DNA from: Myxococcales bacterium
GTDB taxonomy: Bacteria; Myxococcota_A; Polyangia; Polyangiales; Ga0077539
Direction: 5' to 3'
Assembly (NCBI GenBank): GCA_016792845.1
Contig: JAEUKH010000020.1
Location: forward strand, 1 to 64,000
DNA: 64,000 bases
Made by a program: the position numbers and the translations under genes. Positions 47,401-54,302 of this stretch are shown piece by piece (position 1 is the stretch's first letter; each line of letters begins with the position of its first letter). Under the pieces are notes generated by a model that was given only the letters and a program-made list of their open reading frames with translations, made no database searches and was not told the DNA's origin.

Positions 47401-49531
47401 TCAGGGCGACCTCGCGCGGGCCTCGGAGCTGGTGGCGGCGGTGCGCGCGCTCGCGGGCGATGCGCTCGGCGACAAGAGCGCGCGGGTGAAGATGATCGAG
47501 GGCCGGGCGCAGTTGGGGCGGGGCGAGCTGCGCGGCGCGCTTGAGACCCTCAACGCGTCGGTCGCCGAGGCCGAGACCCAGCGCGATTGGGAGGTGCTGA
47601 GCGGCGCCCTCGCGGCCCGGGCGCGGGTCCATGTGGCGATGGGGGCTGAGCTTCACGCGCGTCGCGACCGAGAGCGCGCGCTCGAGGTGCTCGAAGAGAA
47701 GGCCGCGCTCTTGCCGCCCGATTTGCGCGGGGCCTTCTGGAGCGTGTCGTCGCGGGCTTCGCTGCGCGACGAGGCGGTGGGGCGGCAAGGCGAGGCCGCT
47801 CCGGGGCGCCTGTGGCCGGCGACGGGGCTGACCGCGATGGGGGCGCTGCGCACGGGCATGGGCACGGTGAACGCGCCGACCTTGATGGCCAGCGATGAGC
47901 GCGTTCTGTTGCTTGTTGAGCTGTCTCGAAGGCTCGGAGAGGAAGATTCGCTGGAGCGCGTGTTGCAGCTCGCGGTGCGGAGCGCGGTGGAGCTGACGGG
48001 GGCCGAGCGCGGGGCGGTGCTTCTCGCGGGGGCCTCGGGGCAGCTTGAGATCAAGGCCCGAGAGGGCGGCGCGCGGGGCGACGGGCCTGACGACCAGTTT
48101 TCGCGGAGCATCGCCGAGACGGTGTGGATTGACGGCGAAGCGGTGGTGACCCTCGACGCGCGGGGCGACCGGCGGTTTGCAGACTTTCGCAGCGTGCACG
48201 AGCTGAATGTGAGCGCGGTGGCGGCGGTTCCGATTCGGTTTCGGGGGCGGGTGTTGGGGGTCTTGTATGTTGAGAGTCGCCGCCGTCGGGGGCAGTGGGC
48301 GCCGAGCGACGTGGCGCTGATGACGGCCTTCGCCGAGCAGGCCGCCATCGCGGTCGAGCACTGGCGCGTGGTCGAGGAGCTCGAAGCGCGCACCCAGGAG
48401 CTCGAGCGCGCGCGGGTCGAGATCGAGACCCTTCTGGAGTCGCGCACCCACGAGCTCGAAGCGACCCGCAGCTCGCTAGAACGCGCCCAAGAGGCCCTCG
48501 GGCGGCGCTTTACGCTCAAAGGTCTCATCGGGCACACCGAGGCGATGCGAAGGGTGTTCGCGCTGATCGAGCGCCTCCGCGACAGCGACGTCTCGGTGGT
48601 GGTCGAGGGCGAGAGCGGCACGGGCAAGGAGCTCATCGCCCGCGCCCTCCACTTCTCGGGCAACCGCGCCAAGGGGCCCTTCGTGGTGGTGCACTGCGGC
48701 GCCATCCCCGAGAGCTTGATCGAGAGCGAGCTCTTTGGGCACGTCCGGGGGGCGTTTACCGGGGCCGACCGCGACCGCAAGGGGCTCATCGCGAGCGCGC
48801 ACGGGGGCACGCTGATGCTCGACGAGGTGAGCGAAATGTCGCCGCGGATGCAGGTCGAGCTCTTGCGGGTGCTCCAAGACCGCAAGGTGCGCCCGGTGGG
48901 CGGCGACCACGATGAGAGCATCGACGTGCGGGTGGTGGCCGCGGGCAATCGACCCTTGCAAGAAATGGTCAGCGAAGGGCGCTTTCGCGAAGATTTGTAC
49001 TACCGTCTCGCGGTGGTGACCGTACGGGTGCCGCCGCTGCGAGAGCGGGCCGAGGACATTCCGGCCTTGGCGGCGCACTTTCTGGCGGGCTTCGCAGACG
49101 ACCAAGCCGGGCCTCGGAAGCGCCTCTCGCGTGAGGCCTTACAACGCCTCGTGCGCGCGCCCTGGCCGGGCAACGTGCGGCAGCTCCGGCATGTGCTCGA
49201 GAGCGCGGTGGTGCTCGTCGAGGGCGAGGTCATCGAAGCCGACGCGTTGGGCCTCGCAGACGACGCCCGCTCGCTCAGGCCGCAGGCGCCGCAGGCGAGC
49301 CACGGGGCAGGGGGTGGGGGGGGCGCCCCGCAGGTCGCGAGCGCCGAGGTCGACGCCGAGTCGCCCGAGGGCGGCGGGAGCCTCACCGCGGCACGACGCG
49401 CCAGCGAGCGCGCCCGCATCGTCGACGCCCTCGAACGCGCGAATTGGAACAAGGTTCGCGCCGCCGACCTCCTCGGGATGCCCCGCCGCACCCTCTACCG
49501 TCGGTTGAAAGAGTACGGTCTTCTGGACTGA
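44480..49531 (+). CDS. Giant Ser/Thr kinase - ATPase - TPR - GAF - sigma-54 activator fusion
   Basis: Single protein of 1683 residues. Kinase (1-265): GEGGGGGVWLV, VLKRL, HGDLKPANL and IDFGLA. A STAND/AAA-like ATPase (about 275-510) has Walker A GDEGSGRTTLL and Walker B LLLVDDLDRADP. A long helical TPR-like region (about 590-1110) follows. The GAF domain spans about 1137-1300 and a short coiled coil 1300-1345. The sigma-54 AAA+ core (1348-1590) has GESGTGKE and GAFTGAD, and a Fis-type helix-turn-helix ends the protein (NKVRAADLLGMPRRTLYRRL). It would couple kinase and ligand sensing directly to sigma-54 promoter opening. The catalytic His-Gly-Asp variant is common in active kinases. Confidence 0.92.
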   Translation: MRLADRYRVLRRVGEGGGGGVWLVEDRLADDAVMVLKRLHAQAHQGLAQWLVNEFQILAQLDLPTIARVHDFGLASADAEDPGGSFFTRAFVDGAPLDEALSGLDPQRLRAALVSTASTLRALHRLGVVHGDLKPANLIVPVGGDRPQLIDFGLAHGALGAVDHVRGGTLGFLTPERQAQLLSGEALLPDPRADVYALAMSFRCVLARAPTPPGPEAGLPAELSARPALVALWEVLSRAVAHDPARRIASMDDLLAALAVGREGDPHVEARVVLRPEGRETELGALLDAVGRRLLQRETAVPVVLLAGDEGSGRTTLLRELSWRAQLRGVQTLSLRGAPGEAMARRLREGAQILSGMAVDTEVPDALATALRRAAANAPVLLLVDDLDRADPGVAGLLRSIAYGCEREEPLLVIATSERSESVRELDPAQVVTLGPLDESAVTALCTQILGAVEPAVVRTVYRRTGALPLAVTEMLMALARDAAVTPSDVERAEVPSGASGAAVRRVEPLAPQVRWAAAMAVALGQDATVEALRLAEVDPAALEMARAAGVLVLSADARLRAVSSAMESAVLSSLGAERLQGVRQRAAEVLEITEASASARAMAWLRAGAPSRARTTAAEAVASLRRAGLPAAAARMLGALREADPGAVTAAERFEEADLLAEAGRIAEAEALLGPLGETAMGPRAGLLLGRLRRVAGDVAASQAVLEPLTRDPDLDPDLAAEALVELARAAMPQGDYLSVKSRSLAAASRARSPRVRALAEALAGIAAVYAGDAGEGNALLERATASMATLSLPKEEAALLVYLAVARERLGELPAARSLHEKSLDRARAAGDLRAMVNARINLGHIAQRMGDLGAALEHDQAALKLAQRAGIQQSVLYARLNAATQLLRIGSLDRARVEIDAAERLATQCGARDMAASARLASGVAWARSGDLTRGLSEIGLAETEFRALGQLDEVADAKLDAAEIVLDRGAQGDLARASELVAAVRALAGDALGDKSARVKMIEGRAQLGRGELRGALETLNASVAEAETQRDWEVLSGALAARARVHVAMGAELHARRDRERALEVLEEKAALLPPDLRGAFWSVSSRASLRDEAVGRQGEAAPGRLWPATGLTAMGALRTGMGTVNAPTLMASDERVLLLVELSRRLGEEDSLERVLQLAVRSAVELTGAERGAVLLAGASGQLEIKAREGGARGDGPDDQFSRSIAETVWIDGEAVVTLDARGDRRFADFRSVHELNVSAVAAVPIRFRGRVLGVLYVESRRRRGQWAPSDVALMTAFAEQAAIAVEHWRVVEELEARTQELERARVEIETLLESRTHELEATRSSLERAQEALGRRFTLKGLIGHTEAMRRVFALIERLRDSDVSVVVEGESGTGKELIARALHFSGNRAKGPFVVVHCGAIPESLIESELFGHVRGAFTGADRDRKGLIASAHGGTLMLDEVSEMSPRMQVELLRVLQDRKVRPVGGDHDESIDVRVVAAGNRPLQEMVSEGRFREDLYYRLAVVTVRVPPLRERAEDIPALAAHFLAGFADDQAGPRKRLSREALQRLVRAPWPGNVRQLRHVLESAVVLVEGEVIEADALGLADDARSLRPQAPQASHGAGGGGGAPQVASAEVDAESPEGGGSLTAARRASERARIVDALERANWNKVRAADLLGMPRRTLYRRLKEYGLLD

Positions 49532-49540
49532 CCCGAGACT

Positions 49541-49556
49541 GTGCCGTACTGTGCCG
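49541..49556. promoter_or_regulatory. Inverted CGGCAC doublet after the giant regulator gene
   Basis: GTGCCGTACTGTGCCG is two CGGCAC hexamers on the minus strand, again 10 bp apart, 9 bp after the stop at 49531 and 118 bp before the next lipoprotein gene. It mirrors the doublet at 44435-44450. Confidence 0.35.
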
Positions 49557-49674
49557 GGCGCTTCGGGTGCGGGGCGACGCTGTCGTGTGTCAGGTCGTCG
49601 CGACCGCAGGGGGGCCCCACGGCTGCGGTCGGCCCGCCTGATGCAAGCGTCGTCTCGCGGAAGGGCCCTGTTGT

Positions 49675-50097
49675 ATGAACCGTCGACTCTCACGCCTGAT
49701 CGTCTGCGCGGTGCTCGGGCTGGGGTGTGTCTTCGGTTCGCGCCCCATTTTGCCGACCGGTGCGGGCGACCAAGACGGCGGCGGCATCGTGGGCGGCGGC
49801 GGCGCCGATGCGGCGGCCTTCGATTCGGGCGCGGTGGCGCCTTCGCTCGACGCGGGGGTGTCCAATTTCGCCGATGGCGGGCGCGGGGGCGAAGACGCGG
49901 CGGAGTCGCAGAATGACAGCTTGGCGTGTGTTCCGGTCGATGCGGGCGACGCGGGGGGCGACGCTGGGTTTGCCTTTCGCGATGGCGGCGGCGCGTGCGA
50001 CCCGGCCCGCGACAACCCCCACGACGCGGGCGCAGACGCCGCGGCCGATGCTCGGAGCGATGGCGCCGCCGACGCACCCGACGGGCGCGCGCGATGA
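49675..50097 (+). CDS. Asp/Ala/Gly-rich small lipoprotein, paralog 1
   Basis: Exported lipoprotein of 140 residues: LIVCAVLGLGCVFGSRPILP at the lipid-anchored N-terminus, then a low-complexity Asp/Ala/Gly-rich tail with a few Cys (SLACVPVDAGD, GGACDPARD). No folded domain is evident. It shares the anchor motif CVFGS-R/K-PILP with the next gene, so the two arose by duplication. The stop overlaps the next start (ATGA, 50094-50097). Function unknown; the composition resembles the spacers of the larger lipoproteins in this window. Confidence 0.65.
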   Translation: MNRRLSRLIVCAVLGLGCVFGSRPILPTGAGDQDGGGIVGGGGADAAAFDSGAVAPSLDAGVSNFADGGRGGEDAAESQNDSLACVPVDAGDAGGDAGFAFRDGGGACDPARDNPHDAGADAAADARSDGAADAPDGRAR

Positions 50098-50507
50098 CGC
50101 GATGGCTGTGGCTCGTCGCGGTGTTGGGCCTGGGCTGCGTGTTCGGCTCGAAGCCCATCTTGCCGGGTGAAGACGACAGCGGTCTGAACCTCAGCATGGG
50201 CGACGCCGCAGACCCGGTGGCGCGCACCGACGCGGCCGGTGCGACGAACGACCTCGGCCAGGGGGTCGATGCCAGCGCGCCCGCCGACGTTCAGGGCTTG
50301 CGTGACGCCGGCGCGGCGCCCGACGCGGCGCCCGAGTTTGACGCTTCGCGCGGCGACGTCGGTGCGGTGCTGAACGACGCGGGTGATGCGGGCGACGCGG
50401 GTGATGCGGGCGACGCGGGTGATGCGGGTGACGCGGGTGACGCGGGCGATGTGGGCGACGCGGGTGATGTGGGCGACGCGGGTGATGCGTTGACCTCAGT
50501 CGATTGA
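50094..50507 (+). CDS. Asp/Ala/Gly-rich small lipoprotein, paralog 2
   Basis: Exported lipoprotein of 137 residues, WLVAVLGLGCVFGSKPILP followed by an acidic low-complexity tail. The last 40 residues are a (GDA)n run with a few GDV units, coded by 9-bp repeats (about 50385-50490), a stretch prone to slippage. It is translationally coupled to paralog 1. No domain is recognised and no Cys-rich part is present, so it may be only a flexible surface tether. Confidence 0.65.
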   Translation: MTRWLWLVAVLGLGCVFGSKPILPGEDDSGLNLSMGDAADPVARTDAAGATNDLGQGVDASAPADVQGLRDAGAAPDAAPEFDASRGDVGAVLNDAGDAGDAGDAGDAGDAGDAGDAGDVGDAGDVGDAGDALTSVD

Positions 50508-50528
50508 GGGTGTGGTATCGCTCGGGTG

Positions 50529-50879
50529 ATGCTGCGCGCGGGTGCCAGAGGGTTGTTGTGGGTGTTGTTGCTCGGTGGCTGCGTGGAGCCGCCTGAGGCG
50601 ACCCGTGATGGCGGCGAGACGTGCCGCAGCGAGGCAGACTGCAACGGCGGCGTGACCTGCGGGCAGGTTCGGCTGTGCGTGCTCGGGGTCTGCGCTGAAG
50701 ATCGGGTGTTTCGTGCGTGCCCCAATGGCAGCTATCCCGATGGCGGCGCCGTGGGCCAGTGCCTCACGTATCTGAACTGCAATACCGCGAGCTGCGGCGA
50801 GCTGGTGCCGTGCAACGAGCGCGGGCAGTGCGATCGCGCGGCGCCTCCGCTGGTGGTGCCCTGCGATGCGGGGCGCTGA
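50529..50879 (+). CDS. Small Cys-rich lipoprotein
   Basis: Exported lipoprotein of 116 residues with lipobox LLLGGC. The mature part holds about 12 Cys in a compact arrangement (CRSEADCNGGVTCGQVRLC, VLGVCAEDRVFRAC, LNCNTASCGELVPCNERGQC), suggesting a small disulfide-rich fold. It follows paralog 2 by 21 bp and may be co-expressed. ATG 50529 is chosen; a GTG directly before it is equivalent. Function unknown. Confidence 0.65.
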   Translation: MLRAGARGLLWVLLLGGCVEPPEATRDGGETCRSEADCNGGVTCGQVRLCVLGVCAEDRVFRACPNGSYPDGGAVGQCLTYLNCNTASCGELVPCNERGQCDRAAPPLVVPCDAGR

Positions 50880-50885
50880 ACCCGG

Positions 50886-51284
50886 TCAGCGCGGGGTCTC
50901 GACGAGGCGATAGCCGTTGCTGAGGGCGCGCCCCTGGTCGACGAGGGTCAGGCGCGAGGGCGTGCTGTCAGGGGCCGTGCTCTCAAAGATCACGGTGTCG
51001 CCGTCGAGGCGGTAGGTGCCCCCGAGCCGCGCGTCGAGTAGCACATGCGACGCGTCGCCGTTGGGCTCGAACTCGAAGAGGTAACACCCGCCGCGGCTGC
51101 CCGCGGGCATGCACTCGCCCTGGTAGCGCAGCGTGGCGGCGAAATGGCGGCGGTCAGCGGTGCGCTCAGGGCCCGGCAGAGGCGTCGCAGGGAGCGTGGC
51201 GGGGCCGACGGTGCTCGGGGGGGCCGCGGCGGGCTGGCAGGCCGTCAGGAGCAGGCCGACGGTGAGGGCTCGGGCGAGGCTCAC
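50886..51284 (-). CDS. Small lipoprotein coupled to the LysM/DUF882 gene
   Basis: Exported lipoprotein of 132 residues with lipobox LLLTAC, then a Pro/Ala spacer and a small beta-rich part (HFAATLRYQGECMPAG, GGCYLFEFEPNGDASHVLLDARLGGTYRLDGDTVIFES). Family not recognised. GTG 51284 overlaps the upstream stop (GTGA), so it is translated with the LysM/DUF882 protein and may act with it in the envelope. The frame's upstream extension to 51509 is an out-of-frame reading of that gene. Confidence 0.65.
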   Translation of the reverse strand: MSLARALTVGLLLTACQPAAAPPSTVGPATLPATPLPGPERTADRRHFAATLRYQGECMPAGSRGGCYLFEFEPNGDASHVLLDARLGGTYRLDGDTVIFESTAPDSTPSRLTLVDQGRALSNGYRLVETPR

Positions 51285-52378
51285 TGGCCCCCCGGGAGGC
51301 TGTCGGTGACGTCGTTGCCGTCGTCGGGCTCGGGCGTGGCCGTACGGATGGGCGGATGCTCGTCGGCGACGTCGTCGAGCTCGGGGTCGGCGCCCGCGGG
51401 GGGCGGCGCGCTCTCGGGCGGCGGGCTCGGCGCGGCGACTGCGCTCGGATGGGCCGCGGGCGGGTGCGCCATGGTGCCGTAACGCGGGCGCTCGCCCGGG
51501 CGCGACCAATCGACCCAGGTGGCCGAGCCCGAGCGGGTGTCCATGTGGACGAAGACCGAGCGGGGGTAGAAGCCGCAGCCCGTGTTCGGCAGCGTGCGAC
51601 AGAAATCGTAGACGGCTCGGTTTCGCACGCCCACGACACGAAAATCGAGGGCGTGGCCGACGTTGTGGTTCGAGTGTGCGGTGTGCTGCCCGCGCCGAAA
51701 GGGTCTGTAGCCCGAAATGACCTCGACCTGGCGGCCGCCGAAGTGGTCGCTCACCACAGCGAGCTGCCGCATGAGCCTGCGCTCGATGGCGTGGCTCTCG
51801 CCCCCCGTGGCGCGAAGAAAGCGCCGCATCGTCGCGAGGGTGGCCCGCCCCGATTGCCGGAGGTTGGCGGTGAGGTGCTCATCAAACGCGAGGCGCCGCA
51901 TGACGACCACTCCGGGGTGTCGCGGCCGGCCGTAGCGCGAGCTCGCCTGCGGTTGGTGATGGCTCGTCGGCGCCGCGGGGTGCACAGCGGGGGCAGGGCG
52001 CGCAGCGGGGGGCGGGTGCGCCGTGGCGGGGTTCGCAGGCGCCCTCGGCGGTGTCGCCGGGGCAGGGCTCGGCGCCGTCGGCATCGCCGCAGAGAGCGTC
52101 GGAAGGCGAAGCTGTTGCCCGTTGCGGAGCGCATAGGGCGGCGCGAGGTGGTTGCGCTCGGCGATGCGAGCGACGGTGGTGCTGTACCGCGTGGCGATGG
52201 CGCTCAGGGTCTCGCCGCGGGCCACCACATGCCACTGGGGCGCCGCGGCAGCCGAGGCCAACGGGCGGTTGCGGATCTGCGCCTCGGCGTCGCCGCGCAC
52301 CGTGAGGCCCACGAAGACCAACACGGCGCCGAGCGCCCACGACCCTGTCAGCTTCTTCGTGCGGCCCTTCACGGCCAA
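51281..52378 (-). CDS. LysM plus DUF882/M15-type peptidoglycan-binding protein
   Basis: Exported protein of 365 residues. After an N-terminal signal or anchor (ALGAVLVFVGLTV) comes one LysM domain (WHVVARGETLSAIATRYSTT, LRNGQQLRLP), a Pro/Ala linker, and a DUF882/YcbK-like M15-fold domain (about 165-290). There the probable zinc ligands appear in HSNHNVGHALDFRVVG and YPRSVFVHMDTR. LysM binds peptidoglycan; DUF882 members are predicted D,D-carboxypeptidase-like enzymes. A Pro-rich acidic tail ends the protein. It is followed by the coupled lipoprotein gene. Confidence 0.85.
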   Translation of the reverse strand: MAVKGRTKKLTGSWALGAVLVFVGLTVRGDAEAQIRNRPLASAAAAPQWHVVARGETLSAIATRYSTTVARIAERNHLAPPYALRNGQQLRLPTLSAAMPTAPSPAPATPPRAPANPATAHPPPAARPAPAVHPAAPTSHHQPQASSRYGRPRHPGVVVMRRLAFDEHLTANLRQSGRATLATMRRFLRATGGESHAIERRLMRQLAVVSDHFGGRQVEVISGYRPFRRGQHTAHSNHNVGHALDFRVVGVRNRAVYDFCRTLPNTGCGFYPRSVFVHMDTRSGSATWVDWSRPGERPRYGTMAHPPAAHPSAVAAPSPPPESAPPPAGADPELDDVADEHPPIRTATPEPDDGNDVTDSLPGGQ

Positions 52379-52520
52379 GGGCCTAGCGTGCGACCCCCGG
52401 GCGGGTCAATGCCTCAGCGCGCATTCTCGTGACGCGGGCGCGGTGGGGGGCTGGTTCCGCAGGGAGCGTGGGGTCGAGGGGCGGGTGTGCGAGGGGGCGA
52501 AGGGTGTACCTTCGTCGGCG

Positions 52521-54197
52521 ATGTTGCTTCGTGGCGTGTGCGCGGTCGCGGTGGTGGGCCTCTTGCTGGCAGGGTGCGGAGAGGCTCCGCGCCGCCCGCC
52601 GCTCCAGAGCGACGTCGGGGTGCCGGTCGACCAGAGCGGCGCCGACGCGGGTGATGTGAACGATGTCAACATCGTCGACGCATCGACCGTCGACGCGGGT
52701 GATGTGAACGATGTCAACATCATCGACGCGGGTGATGTGAACGATGTCAACATCGCCGACGCGGGTGATGTGAACGATGTCAACATCGCCGACGCCGGGC
52801 CTGCTCTCGACGCGCCTCCGACGGCGGACGGCGCACTCGGAGATGGGGCGCTGCCAGTCGACGCCGGGGCAGATGCGACCCTCGCAGCGGATGGCACCGT
52901 CGATGCGGGCGCAGACGCCTCGGTCGACGCCTCGGTCGATGCGGGCGCAGACGCCTCGGTCGACGGCGGCGGTGACGTCGCCGATGCGTCGGCTGACGTG
53001 CCGCGCGACGCCGCGGGCGACGCCGGGTGCGCGGGCGCGGTCTGCGGGGGGCGCTGCGTAGACCTTCAGTACGACCCCGATCACTGCGGAGCCTGCGGGC
53101 AGGTGTGCCCCTCGGCCCGGGTCTGCGAGGGGGGCGTGTGTCGCCCGGGGCAGCGCCTCGCGGGGGGCAACAACCACAGCTGCGCGCTCCGAAGCGACGG
53201 CACGGTGTGGTGCTGGGGCTCGAACGAGACCGGCCAGATCGGCGACGGCACGCTTGAGACGCGGCGCGCGCCGGTTCAAGTGATGGGCCTCGCGGGGGTG
53301 GTCGAGGTGGGCGCGGGTGACATGGCGAGCTGCGCCCTGAGGCGCGACGGGGCGGTGTTCTGCTGGGGCCTCAATCGCACGGGCGAGGTGGGCGACGGGA
53401 GCCTTGAGAACAGGCTCGTTCCGACCCGGGTGTTGGGGGTCGACGACGCGGTGGAGCTTGGCACGTACGGGTATCGTCCGTGCGCGCGCACGCGGCGTCG
53501 CGGCGTGGTGTGCTGGGGCGGAACGGGCTTCGTCGCGATGAATGATCTGCGCGTCATCGCAGGCACCGAGGGCATCGTGGCCCTCGGCCGCGGCAGCACC
53601 GTCACCTGCGGCCTCGACCGCGGCGGGAGCGTGCTCTGTTGGGGCAACCCCCAGAACAACATCGGTCAGTGGGGCTCGACCATGACCCCGCTGCTCGACC
53701 AGCCGCTCGCCGCCGAGGGGCTGAGCGACGCCGTCAACGTCGAGGGCGGCGTCAACCACAGCTGCGCCCTCAGGGCCGCAGGCACCCTCGTATGCTGGGG
53801 CTACAACAACTTCGGCCAGGTCGGAAACGGCCGCACCGCCACCTCGGTGCGCACCCCCACCGCGGTGATCAACCTCACCAACGTCGTCGCCTTCGGCGCG
53901 GGCTTTCTCCACAGCTGCGCCGTGCTCGGCAACGGCCGCGCCTTCTGCTGGGGCACCAACTTCTTCAACCAGTCTGGGGTGCTCGACACCCGCCCCGTGC
54001 TCACGCCCACCGAGGTCGCCGGGCTCGACCGCGCCGTCAGCATCGCCGTCGGCGGCGACCAGACCTGCGCCCTCCGCGACGACCTCAGCGTGTGGTGCTG
54101 GGGCGGCAACCGCTCGGGGCAGCTCGGAGACAACAGCCCCGTCAACAGCCGCGAGACCCCAGGGCCCGTCGCCTTCGGGAGCCACAACACCCTCTGA
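52521..54197 (+). CDS. RCC1-repeat surface lipoprotein with palindrome-encoded spacer
   Basis: Exported lipoprotein of 558 residues with lipobox GLLLAGC. The spacer (about 30-160) is Asp/Ala/Val-rich; four in-frame 19-bp palindromes code for DVNDVNI each time, followed by DAGAD and SVDA repeats. A Cys motif (CAGAVCGGRC, HCGACGQVC) precedes an RCC1-like region (about 215-558) of seven blades with the recurring SCALRSDGTVWCWGSN-type signature and GQIGDG. The result should be a beta-propeller on a flexible stalk. Secreted RCC1 proteins are frequent in myxobacteria; the ligand is unknown. Confidence 0.85.
   Translation: MLLRGVCAVAVVGLLLAGCGEAPRRPPLQSDVGVPVDQSGADAGDVNDVNIVDASTVDAGDVNDVNIIDAGDVNDVNIADAGDVNDVNIADAGPALDAPPTADGALGDGALPVDAGADATLAADGTVDAGADASVDASVDAGADASVDGGGDVADASADVPRDAAGDAGCAGAVCGGRCVDLQYDPDHCGACGQVCPSARVCEGGVCRPGQRLAGGNNHSCALRSDGTVWCWGSNETGQIGDGTLETRRAPVQVMGLAGVVEVGAGDMASCALRRDGAVFCWGLNRTGEVGDGSLENRLVPTRVLGVDDAVELGTYGYRPCARTRRRGVVCWGGTGFVAMNDLRVIAGTEGIVALGRGSTVTCGLDRGGSVLCWGNPQNNIGQWGSTMTPLLDQPLAAEGLSDAVNVEGGVNHSCALRAAGTLVCWGYNNFGQVGNGRTATSVRTPTAVINLTNVVAFGAGFLHSCAVLGNGRAFCWGTNFFNQSGVLDTRPVLTPTEVAGLDRAVSIAVGGDQTCALRDDLSVWCWGGNRSGQLGDNSPVNSRETPGPVAFGSHNTL
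52654..52786 (+). repeat. Four-copy array of the 19-bp palindrome in coding sequence
   Basis: ATGTGAACGATGTCAACAT occurs at 52654, 52702, 52735 and 52768, each reading DVNDVNI in the same frame. The last two intervals are 33 bp and the first is 48 bp, so part of the array grew by 33-bp unit duplication. Confidence 0.85.
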
Positions 54198-54217
54198 GCC
54201 TGCGCCCCCCGATGGCA

Positions 54218-54236
54218 ATGTTGACAGTGTCTACAT
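54218..54236. repeat. Interspersed 19-bp palindrome between RCC1 and GH31 genes
   Basis: ATGTTGACAGTGTCTACAT lies 20 bp after the RCC1 stop, with one arm position changed. Confidence 0.7.
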
Positions 54237-54302
54237 TGACCGCGGCCGGTGGGGAAGAGAGCGGCGTGTTGTGGGCGTGAAGGCGGTGATAGTCTCGCGG
54301 CC

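Noticed and set aside
46556..48451. 631-residue antisense frame opposite the giant regulator
   Set aside because: The sense frame carries TPR, GAF and linker sequence continuous with motifs on both sides; the antisense reading has no motif.
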